Assembly: GCA_973895155.1 (NCBI GenBank)
Contig: OZ316896.1
Coordinates: forward strand, 6,944,001 to 7,008,000
Length of the DNA stretch: 64,000 nucleotides
DNA from: Marsupella aquatica
Taxonomy: Eukaryota; Marchantiophyta
Reading direction: 5' to 3'
Shown: positions 47,540 to 58,289 of the stretch, piece after piece
Layout of the letters: each line of letters begins with the position of its first letter
Numbering within the stretch: position 1 is the stretch's first letter
Translations under genes and position numbers: made by a program
Notes under the pieces: model-generated
Databases searched by the model: none
What the model saw: the letters and a program-made list of their open reading frames with translations, nothing else
Told to the model about the DNA's origin: nothing

Positions 47540-48775
47540 GTAGGATATGGTGGGTGGTGCTATGAGGACATTAATGTTGTGCTTACTTCAACCGAGACAA
47601 AAGCTTTGCTTGGCTGCTGCAATATGTGGTGCCAACAGAGTCTTTCTGCTGAGATTTGATTGGATTTGTTTTTGTAGGGCAATGATGAGTTGCCATATTG
47701 GTTTTGACTGGTCTACTCGATTGAAGATAGGCCAGATGTTTGATTCGTTTGAGGAACTGAAAAGCTTAATTGTTGACCATGGCGTGCATACTGAAAAAAT
47801 TATTTAAACCTACAAGAAAGATTCGACAAGATACCTGGCACATTGTAGAATGAATGATGAATGTGAAGAGAGTGACAGAAGATGTCCTTGGCGAATCCGA
47901 GCCATAAAAAAAAGCAGAAAAATTACAATCGTGAAGGTAGACACTGAACACACTTGTGAGGTAGCTGACCATTGGAAATGGTGAATGCATACTAACTCTG
48001 ATCGCTTGGCACAACAAATAATGGAGATTGTCATGAGAAATCAACAAACCAAAGCTTCTTTGTTGCGGGATACAGCCCAAGCCTTGGTTCATCCAGATAT
48101 CAAGTTACTGCTTGGGCAGCAAAAAAGAAGGCATTGGAGAAGTTGGATGGATGAGAGAAGGACTCTTTCTACTTGATTCCACCTCATTGTCATCACATTT
48201 TGCAACGGGATCCTGCTGCCACAGTTAAATACTCAACACCAAATGGACGGTTCCATAGTTTGTTTGTATGCCCGGGAGCGGTTTGGGAGGCATTCAAGCA
48301 TTGTCGGCCTTTGCCTGGTTGCTTTTGATGGAACACATACCAGATCTGCATATCCTCAAATTTTGCTCATAGCATCAGCACTTGATGCCAATAACACCAT
48401 TGTCATGCTAGCTTACTACAGGTACCCAATGAGAACCCTACATAATGGCTCTATTTTTTGCAAATGATTAGAGATGCTATTCCTGAGTTAACAAACAAGA
48501 CACACTTTATTCATTTTTGATCGAGAGAAAGGGTTATTGGATGGTGTGGAAGAGGTTTTCCCAAGGGGATTCCATGCCTTTTGCTCATGGCACCTTGCAG
48601 ATAATTTCAGGTAAGTCTATTCAAGCAAGTTGTTGCACATGCACAGTCATAGTCTCTCTTGCTTACTATCTTGGTTTTTCTCATCATACATGAATGAAAA
48701 TTACAGGACACATTTCAACAAGCAAGCAAGCAAGGAGTTTGAGCCGCTAGTATATGCAACTATGTGATGCCTAGT
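47540..48775 (+). pseudogene. MULE (Mutator-like) transposase, N-terminal half
   Basis: This encodes the first part of a Mutator-type transposase. MFDSFEELKSLIVDHGVHTEK, then RRCPWRIRAIKKSRKITIVKV and HTC form the Mutator DNA-binding zinc domain (about 47,735-47,960). The catalytic region follows: VAFDGTHTRSAYPQILLIAS (first Asp, about 48,325), then FDREKGLLDGVEEVFPRGFH and CSWHLADNFR (about 48,520-48,610). A GTAAGT donor follows at 48,611, and an AG acceptor at about 48,705 leads to THFNKQASKEFEPLVYA. In-frame TAA and TGA occur near 47,806 and 47,982, with frame changes near 48,175 and 48,460. The rest of the protein resumes at 53.4 kb. Confidence 0.85.
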
Positions 48776-49447
48776 CAGGAATCACTAGGCCAGTTTAAAT
48801 GGTAAAATCAGGAGTGTACCCTGGAAACACATTAGTATAGTAACAAAAACAAGGAAAATATAAACAATTAAGGGTGACTATGGAACCCGAGCCGAGGCCG
48901 GAAGTAAGGACGTCGGGAGAGGGAACACAATTAGGGTTAGGGCGCGCTAAGTACCAGCGGCTATGGGTAACTAACGGGAAGGAAGACCAGGCAAGGGGGT
49001 AAGGATCGATCGCAAGGAATGGTGGCTCATTTGCAAGCATGAACTAAGCATACGACGACGTGAAGCTACTACTGTCAGCTGCTTAGGCAAGCACTTGGGG
49101 AGGGAGCAGATACCGACTATCAATTCAAGGAAGGGTATGAGCAACGTCAATCAGGCTGCTCATTTTTGGGGATGCCTGTTAGAACGGGCAACTGAGTACA
49201 TTGGGACCTACGAGGACGAAGAATCAGAGAGAGCCGCTCAAGAATGGCAGGAGCTTGCTCGATTGTGGGAGCTCTAGAAGTCTGCCTTCTTAGGAGGAGA
49301 ACTCATCACGGCTGAATTCCTGTGGACACCTATTGGCGATGAAATCGATGATCTTCTGTTTAGTGAGAACAGAATAGTCGGCATTCGGGAAGCCATCAAC
49401 CACTGCAACAACATACACTGGGAGTTGAAGGGTAGTACGAGGGGTGG
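48776..49447 (+). pseudogene. Left part of the sequence inserted in the MULE; short broken frame
   Basis: After LVYA the MULE frame is lost. Up to 49,094 the sequence is noncoding, with one short inverted repeat (CCTAGT...ACTAGG at about 48,771-48,790). Frame 49,095-49,274 (NQAAHFWGCLLERATEYIGTYEDEE...) ends at a TAG but continues in the same frame (KSAFLGGELITAEFLWTPIGDEIDDLL) to about 49,445. It looks like the N-terminal part of the coiled-coil protein that follows. Confidence 0.5.
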
Positions 49448-52400
49448 ATGAAGGCAACCATGCTAGGAGAAACATCCATGGCAGCAGCTATGAAGAGGAA
49501 AGGGAATGCCAATGAAGTGACCACCCCTACAAAGAGAACAAGGTTGGCGGCACCAAGGAAGCCAGCCGAGCAAGGGAGGAGGAGGCAGGACAAAGCCAAA
49601 GAAGAGGAGGTCGACCCCATCAATGTTGTTCCGACAAGAGATGACACATGGAAAGGCTGGGCAAAAACCCTCCCCGAGGAAGTGCAATTACACTTTGCAC
49701 GTGAAGAGGATGCATGCTTTATGGCTATGCAGACTCGGAAGTACCAGGGCTTCATGGTTGGATTCGGCTTGGAAGCTTTCGTGAAATTACCATGGCTGAA
49801 GCCGGAGGTGCCGGATTCAGACTTATTAGAATTTGTGGGATCATGGGAACCTGAGACCAATTCCACAAGGGTGTATGGGAAGGATTTATATCTCACTCCC
49901 CGGGTGATTGTCGAAGTGTTTGGCTTGCCGGTGGGCAATAAGACCAAAGTAGATACCTGGAAGACCTTGCCAGACAAGGAGTTCCGATCATTCCCAGGGC
50001 CATCAACGAAGAATGGCTTCTTTCGGAACACCTGCACCAACCCGCACATAGGAGAGATCATCGATTTCTTGCGGGTAACCATGCACTGCAACTTGCCAAG
50101 GCCAGAGATCGGCAAGGCACAGGTCTACCTAGCGGAAAGGCCAGACCCAAGCCGGGACTACAACGGGTACCTCCTCACCCAACTGAGAAGATCTTGAAGG
50201 AGGAACAGCAGGCGATCGGCATGGGAAGCATGTCCCGGCTTGGCTATCACATGCCGCTGTTGTGCCGGTATGCCCGAAGTCAGATCTTTGCCCTAGTACT
50301 TCCACTGCAGGCAAGGGCACCAGAGGAGGTTACGGAACAGAGGCCGGCAACAGAGAAACCAAACCAGCCCAACAACCTACAATCGAGCAGGTGTTTAGGC
50401 CGAGGACGGAGGACTTGCCGATGCAGCAACCACGCATGCAAAATCTGTTGAAATTGCTGGAGAAGGAAAAAGAACGGCAACGGCAACAGGTACAAGACAC
50501 TCCTTCAGAGGTCAGCCTAAGCCGACTCATGAAGGAAAACCCCTTTACCGGAGCCAAGGAAAGAAGGTTGCCGGAACACAAGCCGGGGGTTCAAATGTAT
50601 GTAGGAGCCTCGAATCCTGTAGCCGAGGGAAGGCAGCCTAAGGCTCCTGTTCAAGGGAAATAGAGGGAGAAGACAGCCTGGAAGCTAGAGGAGGAACTAG
50701 GACCTGCTAGCTATGATCAACAGGAGGCCGTGTTCACGGCCAGACCAGGGGAGCAGCGGGGGAGCCGGTAGTCCAAGCAGTGGAGGAGGCAGTGGAGGAC
50801 TACGGCAATGATGACTCCGGCTATGGGTTGGACCATCATGTCCCAGGAATAAAGACCTGTGGCCATTTCATCCCCACGCTTCCAAGAGTAGTTTGAGGGG
50901 ACCCCACCCAGCAGAACAACCCCGAGTCCCCCCCGCCAAATGTCACTCCCCCGAGCTTTGACGGCATAAAACAGACGGCACAAGAGTTTCAGGAGCGACT
51001 CAGGGAGGAAGAGAGGGCAGCCCTAGCTAGGGAGAAAGATTTACCAGGGGGAAAATGGCCAGAGGACATCAGGTGGCTTGCAAAAAAACGAAACAACCCT
51101 CCAGCCATGATAGAAGAAATCCGCAAGGCGGCTTGGGAACAAAGGCCACGGTGGTTGATGCCGATGACTTCTACTCACTCCACCTATGCTAAAGAAAGAG
51201 CCATGGAGTACGGGGAAATGTGTGGGGAACTTGCGCTCAACATCTTTGGGGAGGAGTTGGAGCAAGGACCTTTTTTCCAAAGGGAGATGTTGGAAAAATG
51301 CCGATTAGAAGAAGCGATGGCTTTGGAGAGAAGAAAGAAAGACGAGGTCATCCGTCGACTTAGGGCAAGGGAAGCCGAGGTGGAAGACCTGAAAGCGCCA
51401 AGAAAACCCAAGATGAGCTGCGGATTAAGCGGCATGAGCTAAACATCATGCAGGGACAATTGGATACCGCCCAGTCTGATAATCAAATTATCAAGGATAA
51501 ACTGACTCGGACCCAGGGGAAGTTGGCCGTTGCGGTCAAGGAAAGGGAGAAGTGGAAGCGGGAGCTGAGGGACGCAGAGGAGGCCCACATAGCAACCAAC
51601 AATCGGGCCATGGCGGAGACTCAGAGAAGGGAAAGAGCGTTGAAGGGGGAACTCGAGGATATCTGCGGAGCCCTTGAGTAGAAGGAGGCCGAGTTAGGGA
51701 AATCCTATCAAGGGATTATTGTGCTACAGCAGGAGCTTGCATCCCTGACGGCCAACTTCAAGGCCGACCTGCGTGAGAAAGACGACCAACTCGATCAGAC
51801 TTATGCCAAGATGAATAAAATGGAGTCTGAGGTCATAGTGGAGCTCGACAAGGAGCTAAGAGCAACCCAGGAGGAGAGGGCTACCTTACAGAAGGAATTG
51901 GAGGAAGCCTAGAAGGAGCTGGAGGAGGCGCGCAAGGACCTGGACGAAGTGCAAGAGGAGTTGGAGGAAAGCACGAGGAAGATGGAGAACTTACAACGGC
52001 GAGCCAACAACCAAACAGAGCGGTTAAAGAAACAAGCCGCAGTATTTAAGTGCTTGGCTTCATCAAGTCCAATTGGGGCAACCAAGTTGCCAGGAGTAGT
52101 ACTGGCCGAAGGACAAGCTGCGACACTCGCACCGGTGCCGGAGATAAGTGGCAAGGGGAAGGGACCAGCTGCCAAAATAGGGAAGAAGAAGAAGCGGAAA
52201 CCTTTTGGGTCAGGGAGTAATGCGGCTTCTCAAGCCGTCGTGACAGAGGAGGTACAACCGGCGCCAACCTCAGGCAGGATCACGGTAGATCCACCCCTAG
52301 AAGGCGGGGATGGTAAGGCCGAGGCCGGAACAATCAGTGATGAAGCCGGGGTATCGGATCCTCCACTAGAGCATGTCGGGGAGGCCGTAGCCATATTAGA

Positions 52401-52563
52401 GGCCGTGGCCGATGCTGAGACCGAAGCCGAGGGTGGACCCAGTCAGGCCAATGGAGAGTTGACTCGGTCCGGGGCAGGTAATCTGTCAGAGGACGGACCT
52501 ACGGCAGTGGCTGCGGAAGAAGCGTTGGGGGCATCCATTGAGGATCAGCCACTGCTACCATGA
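49448..52563 (+). pseudogene. Broken coiled-coil, gag-like protein gene
   Basis: I do not recognise the family. 49,448-50,194 encodes a basic stretch (KRTRLAAPRKPAEQGRRRQ) and then a globular domain (WKGWAKTLPEEVQLHFA...VYGKDLYLTPRVIVEVFGLPVG). That domain loosely recalls the plant retroelement 'mobile domain' or gag proteins. Later pieces are 50,262-50,660, 51,107-51,439 and a single frame 51,448-52,560 interrupted by TAGs at 51,679 and 51,910. They form a long Glu/Lys/Arg-rich coiled coil (KELEEARKDLDEVQEELEES) ending in an Ala/Glu/Pro tail. The stretch is richer in G and C than its neighbours. Most stops are TAG in Gln/Glu-rich helix, suggesting decay from CAG. Confidence 0.55.
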
Positions 52564-53420
52564 CGGTGGTGGAGGGCCGCTCCTTTTAAGGAGGGCGGAC
52601 GTGGAGGGAGGAGGCGTGAGTGGGCAGGGTGGGCTCAGATCTCCAAGTTTAGAATTAGGATCAGGACCAGGAGGCGGCCCTGACACTTAGATTAGTGGGA
52701 TTGCGGATCCACTGGTAAGAGCAACACTTGTGCTCCTGCCTTGTTGTACATAGGTAGATTACAATTAGGTAGATTAGGCTTACGCTGCAAAGAATTAGGA
52801 GGATCCACTGCCAGGATAAGTACCTGGGCTGTGGGGAGTTCAGGGCCTTCTTCTTTAGCAAGTTTTTAGTGCACCACCAGGGCTGGGATCAAGTAGTAAA
52901 AGAAGCTCTCGGTTAGTTATATTGTGACCCTTGTGTATATTCACGTTTCCTCATGCCTAAGAGATGAATAGAGTTGGCCTCACGGCTTAGTTTGCAGATC
53001 TTGTGTATGAGAAGTACTGTTTGTATGGCAAGTGCATGGTATAACTCAGTCAAAAGGAGTCATTTTGCTATTTGTGTGTTGCATTAACTTGTTTGAAGAT
53101 TGCCCACATCAACCAAGAGAAGGGAGTAAGCAAGGTAGTAAGAGTTGGATGTGTCGAGCTGAGAGAGGTCTTAGCGGCTTACCCAAGCCAGTTGGGGATC
53201 ATTCCGACGGCGGAATCCAAACATACCTAAAGGAAGACCAAAGAGGAGACCAAGGGAAGACATAGAAGAGGCCAGCTACGTATCTCATGACCCGATGAAG
53301 GATCTGTCCAGTATATGTGTGTAAAATGTTAATAGAAGGAGGTTAGCAGCGTCCCATGCCGCTAAGCCGCGAAACTGGCCTCGACAAGGGCAAAACCTGC
53401 GGGAATCGGCTTGTGCAAGG
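52564..53420. other. Right part of the sequence inserted in the MULE, noncoding
   Basis: No gene is visible. AGGATCCACTG-type words recur (about 52,707 and 52,800). No LTR pair, inverted repeat or target duplication could be matched with the left side, so the class of the insert is open. Confidence 0.4.
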
Positions 53421-54623
53421 GGGTTTCTTGCATGGGTTTAGGGAGCCATGGGACGCACCACAAACTACTCCAGAGCAATTCAAAAGAAGATTGGACCAAA
53501 TTCAAGACATAAATGCTCCACTTGCAGATTACATTGAGAGGACGGCATCCTTAGCACTACTCAAGAGCTTACTGTCCAGTGAGAAGGTACGTTTATCTTA
53601 CAAAGTTAAAACTATGTCATTTTGTGGATTAGAGATGACTGTAAGAACTCTGTACTTATTGAAAACACTTGATAATAGGTGGGGGCATGAGACTAGCCAA
53701 GCAGCAGAGAGCTTGAATAAGGCGTTAAAGCCACAACGACAAGAAGTGGATTCAAGTAGTCTAATCTCTTGTGGGACTACATGATGACTAAGTTCTTTGA
53801 CAAGAGAGAATTGGCTATGTCCATCACTACACCATTCCCTCCAAACATAATGACAACTTTGAAACAAACTGAGGAGAAAGCTACTCTTCTTCTTGCTGAT
53901 GTGTCATCACATGTTGAATGTAGGGTGACTGATTTTCTTGGGAGACAATTTCTAGTTCAATTTGAACCCGAGTGGCTATGTAGTTGTGGTGATTGGTAGG
54001 ACACCCTTTTGTCTTGCGTGCATGCATGGAGGGCATGCACCAGGTTGCAAAAGAGACAATTTGACTTTGTTTCACCTCTCTACTCCATTGCAGCATTCCA
54101 GTAAACATACTCTATTGTTGTTCCTGCCACATTGCAGACTGATCTACAACCAGACTCATGGTGTGGTCCACCATTGATTAGGCGGAAGAGGGGTCGACCA
54201 TCCGAGAAGGCCAGATTGAGGTTTCCAGAAGAGGATCCTGTCCGCAGGCCACGACAATGTGGCCATTGTGGAGAAGTTGGACATGATAAAAGGAAGTGTG
54301 CGGGTAGGGATGCATTCCTGTCTCAAGGTAAAGGCACAGGACCTTCCATGGGCAGCGCCAAAGTTGAGTCAAACTATGACAATGAAGTGGAGAACATCTC
54401 CAACAACAACTCAGAGTATGAGGATAGTCTTAGAGCAGACTCAGACATTGAGGATGAGGATGCAGAGTTTAGGGTTGATGCAGTCTTTGCAAGGAAAAAA
54501 GCCTACATCTCAGATGATGAAGTCGGGGATTCAGTCACAAGGTTGCATTCACACGAGGTTCTAGATGTAGCACCCTCACAAGTAAATGATGTAGACTTCA
54601 ATAATCCAATGGATAGTACTTGA
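53420..54623 (+). pseudogene. MULE transposase, C-terminal half
   Basis: This is the continuation of the gene begun at 47.5 kb. PWDAPQTTPEQFKRRLDQIQDINAPLADYIER and RWGHETSQAAESLNKALKPQR are the helical region with the Ser-x-x-Ala-Glu-Ser-x-Asn block typical of MULEs. A SWIM-type zinc finger follows at about 53,980 (CSCGDW-stop-DTLLSCVHA; the stop is TAG). Then comes a CCHC knuckle (CGHCGEVGHDKRKC, about 54,258) and an acidic tail ending at 54,621. Frame changes occur near 53,770 and 54,130, and a TAA lies near 54,103. SWIM and knuckle domains at the C-terminus are standard for this family. Confidence 0.85.
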
Positions 54624-55434
54624 GGTCCCTCATTCAGTTGAAGCATTGATGCAGCTATACATGCCTCAGGGAGAGGATGGGGGACCTGTGCAGCAGATGC
54701 TCAAGCTCTGGTTGATGGACTAACATGTCCATGTTCATTGTTCAACACTGGTGTATTTGCTGGAGGATGGGCAAGTGCAATGATTCACTCTAGCATCTCA
54801 TGCAAGAAGCGGAAGCACTCACTTAGGAATCCTAACAAGGACCAGAACATGCCCTCAAATATGATAACAACAGCAGACCACATCACTCCAGCAAGGGCAT
54901 CCTTAGTTATGACTAACATCTCAGCAAATGCCATTTGCACTAGGCTCTGCAAAATTGTAATTCAAAGTTCAAAACGGTTCAAAATTGAGGCAGTTATGGT
55001 AGATTTAGTTTTGCATTTTAGGGTTTGCTCCAATCTGCATTTCCGCCAATTTGTGACTTTGATTGCTAGGACTGTGAGACAACTCTAGGGATGTTCTTGG
55101 GCTCATTAGGAGCGCCTTGAGGTCTACTATCTTCCTATGTGAAAAATAGCTACAAAGCTTGACACTACTTGTGAGCTATTTACTGTTTTGTGAAGCTACC
55201 ATTGCAGATTTTTAGGGATTTGAAACTAAAAGTTCAGTATTTTAGGGATTTGAATTTCTTGGGAGCTTTATGGCTAAGTTGTGCTAGATTCCGACTCCCA
55301 AGCTTCTAGAAACTTTGAATATAGATGTTGTGAAAAGTGTTGATCCTTCACAAAATAGCTAGAGTCTGTCTTTTCTCTTGGACCAATTTAAAACATTAGG
55401 GATTTGACAAATTACGGCTTGGAGAAATTAGAGT
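54624..55434. other. Spacer, probably including the 5' leader of the LINE
   Basis: No gene is recognised. A short block at about 55,080-55,125 (CTTGGGCTCATTAGGAGCG) resembles the gypsy leader at about 34,410 and 41,630. The rest may be LINE 5' untranslated sequence; the element's 5' end cannot be placed. Confidence 0.4.
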
Positions 55435-56226
55435 TTGCACCAGTATACACATCTTTGGAGATTGCTTTGGAATTGGAAAGGAGGACCTCATGGGGACCAA
55501 GTGGGTTTGGAGGATGTGATGTCCTTGTTGAAAGGGCTTACAAAGGAGATGGTTGACCAGAAAGCCCAATTGGCTACCCTTGTGAGAGTAGTGGAGGAGC
55601 AAAGGAAAGAGATCCATGAGTTGAGGATTGAGTTGGGTGGCTCTATCAAGATCACTAGGGTGATTGCTGAACATACAGTTGGGATGAGTGAGAGGTTAAA
55701 AGAGAATAACACCATGGACTTGATGGAGGAGAAGCTGAAGACATATGCTGAAGCAGCCAAGCAATCACACATGGAGTTTATCCAGACCAAGGAAGAGGAG
55801 AGAAGATTACTGGAGGAGGAACAGAAGAACCAACATGCAAAAGTGAACAATTGCAAGATATCAGGGGTGGTGGAGGTGGAAAAGGAGAACACCAAAGAGG
55901 TAGTCACTTCCTTCTTCCAATCTCACTTGAAAGTGCATGAACCTACCATTTTGCAGGCATATAGGATTGGACAAAAGAAGGGTGATCTTCCACGTCCAAT
56001 CTTGGTCAAGTTTAGCATGGAATCTGAGAAAGCTAGAGTGATGGCTAATAGGAGCATGCTCAAGGGTCAAAGGATTTGGTTGGATGATGATCTGACTCCC
56101 ACCCAAGTGCAAGCAAGGAAGATTGAGCTTGAGAAGGTGAGGGCAGCCAAGGATCAAGGATTGGTAGCATACCTGCGCAATGGGCAAGCTTTTGTGACCC
56201 AAAGGAAGAGAGATGTCACTAAATGA
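55435..56226 (+). CDS. LINE ORF1 RNA-binding protein, 263 aa, open
   Basis: ORF1 proteins bind LINE RNA and form the ribonucleoprotein needed for retrotransposition. This frame is intact. It has an N-terminal coiled coil (residues about 20-135, MSLLKGLTKEMVDQKAQLAT ... LLEEEQKNQHAK), then an L1-ORF1-like (Transposase_22) RNA-binding region. That region shows NNCKISGVVEVEKENTKEVV, QAYRIGQKKGDLPRPILVKF, GQRIWLDDDLTPTQVQARK and a C-terminal GLVAYLRNGQAFVTQ. It ends at TGA 18 bp before the start of the ORF2 remnant. The first Met is uncertain, because the open frame starts close to 55,435. Confidence 0.85.
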   Translation: MHQYTHLWRLLWNWKGGPHGDQVGLEDVMSLLKGLTKEMVDQKAQLATLVRVVEEQRKEIHELRIELGGSIKITRVIAEHTVGMSERLKENNTMDLMEEKLKTYAEAAKQSHMEFIQTKEEERRLLEEEQKNQHAKVNNCKISGVVEVEKENTKEVVTSFFQSHLKVHEPTILQAYRIGQKKGDLPRPILVKFSMESEKARVMANRSMLKGQRIWLDDDLTPTQVQARKIELEKVRAAKDQGLVAYLRNGQAFVTQRKRDVTK

Positions 56227-56928
56227 TGGGTTGGGACCTTGAGAATCATGGCATGGAATATTTAAGGACTTTCCATAGAATCTGCAATAGGAGGAGAACC
56301 CTTGTTTGAGAATGCTGACATCTTGCTCTTCATGGAGACTTGGGACTTATCTGAGCATGAATGGCATACTCAACCAAAGAAGCTTTGGTCACTCTTGCGT
56401 GATAAAGCTATTAGAAAACTTTGGAGTGATCCTAGCCCTAGATTACAGTATTTTATGAGGGATGTAAACCCCATGATGTTGTATGAAGAGCAAGAGGATA
56501 GAGCTCCCATTTCTATGAGGTTGAGACAAGTGATTGCTAGATGTAGACTCAACTCACATCACTTGGAGGTAGAGGAGGGTAGATGGAAGGGAATTAGGAG
56601 GCAGGATAGGGTGTGTAGACTTTGTGATAGTGGTAGCATTGAGAATGAATATCATGTATTCATAGCATGTAGACGGTATGAGGAGGTTCGAGTAGCATAT
56701 CAAATCCTTGTTTCTGATCTGCATGATCTATTTAGGTTGCCACCAAAGCAACTTGGATTGTATATCATGGTAGTGGATAGGAAACGATGTGATAGCATTA
56801 TACATTAATGACTCTTAGGGTCCTTAGTTTGTTAGTAGTGAGGATGTAGAGATCCTCACATGAGCATTTGACTCATTTCTTTGCTTTGTATTTGGCTTTT
56901 TTTTGCCACAGCTCCCTTGATTCATTGG
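56227..56928 (+). pseudogene. LINE ORF2 collapsed by internal deletion, with 3' end
   Basis: It begins with the endonuclease start LRIMAWNI-stop-GLSIESAIGG...ADILLFMETW and jumps at about 56,338 directly into WDLSEHEWHTQPKKLWSLL, the C-terminal region seen in the 40- and 46.7-kb copies. Reverse transcriptase is entirely missing. The shared TGGGAC at the joint suggests a microhomology deletion or template switch. The C-terminus ends KRCDSIIH at 56,808. The 3' untranslated block (ATGAGCATTTGACTCATTTC...) follows to 56,928, but without the TTTGAC tail. Confidence 0.87.
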
Positions 56929-58289
56929 GCACACATGGCAATGTGGCAATGGGAACACACAGGGCACATTGTAAAATAACCTTTGAGGTCAGAGAAAAGT
57001 TGTCCTACTTGATTTCCAAGTGAATGCTGCACTTCCCCTGCCGAGTTCCAGTCAAAGCTTTCAATTTCTGGTGCAGATTAGAAATCCTCTTTTGCGGAGG
57101 CACCTTTGTTGCTTCTGCTTCTGCTGCTCCCGTCATTATTGTTGTGGAAAGGAGAAAACAAGGAATTCTTCTTGTTCCTCCTCCCAAGTTATCTTCTTCT
57201 TTGGAACAACTTTTCCAGCCACAAACTACAAGACTGCAAATTGTGAACAAGAACGACTACAAACGCATGAGAGGGAAACGAACTACAAAGGCGTGTGAGG
57301 GGGGAACAAGGAAGAGACACACGTGACAAAACGAGAAGCTCCTGGTAGAAACTAAGTCACCGTTGTGTGGAGCCGGTAGGCAGTCACAAAAGAACCTGCT
57401 GTTCGAGGGTGAGGGACAACCATGGAACCCTGGAGGGAAACGGGGGAGATCACCAAGCAGAGGGCGAACAGAAAGGGGTTTCGTAAGCCCGAGGTCGAAT
57501 GGAACACAGCCCTGAGGGAATGGGCGTGCAGGACAAGTCCTAGTCTGGTGCTGGGGCTGACTGAGTCACCATGATGTGAAGGTGACAGGGGCAGTCGCCA
57601 GGGCTCATTGCCTTGTTGTCATCCTTGCCACAGTGCATTCTGAGTGAGGGCTGGACTTTTTTAGTCCTATTCCTTCCCTTTTCTGTGGTGTCTATTTTTC
57701 TCACTAAAAATGACAGTGCAAATTTTAAACTAACAGGACCACAGGAAAAAATGCACAACCTCTTGTTATAGTTTTTGATCAGTCTCTTCCCAAGATAATA
57801 GACTCCCCAGATAATAGGCCTCATTGGGCACCCAAGCTCATGGAGGGAGAACGACATGTACCACATCCCCTAGTAGTCTAGTGTACATCAGTCTCCTCCC
57901 AAGATAATAGCACTCTAGAATTTATACCCGGCTAGTTTTTATTCCTACGAAAGATTCCTTATCAGCGCGTGTAAACTAGTGAAAATTAACCCCGCGACAT
58001 CGAGATGCCATCCCCGAATTTTCTCTCGTGTTTGACCTCGAAAGATACTTTTGATTAAAATGATTAAAAAAATTACAGTAGTTTTATTGGGGAAAGACCA
58101 TCAATATCGGACACCAACCGGAAGCCTTCATCAAGACGGTGAAAGAGTTAGCTATGGAGCAGAGTTTCCGCCTGAGAATGGAGCTCCAACCGAGAGATCA
58201 AATTTTGACGACGGGAGAAGGATACTGATGAGTTGTTCGAGCTCACGAGTTGTCTTGCTCTGGTTAGAGTTCTCCTGCCGGTCACTTCG
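56929..58289. other. Spacer and 5' flank of UGP3
   Basis: No gene is recognised; open frames at 57,020-57,326 match nothing known to me. The phrase TCCCAAGATAATAG occurs twice (about 57,788 and 57,898). The promoter and 5' leader of UGP3 should lie in the right-hand part. Confidence 0.4.

Noticed and set aside
49396-50115. Long minus-strand frame opposite the coiled-coil gene
   Set aside because: It mirrors a plus-strand frame with better protein-like composition and continuity; a shadow of GC-richer coding sequence.
54738-55088. 116-residue open frame after the MULE
   Set aside because: No known domain; it contains a leader-like repeat block and is flanked by noncoding sequence.
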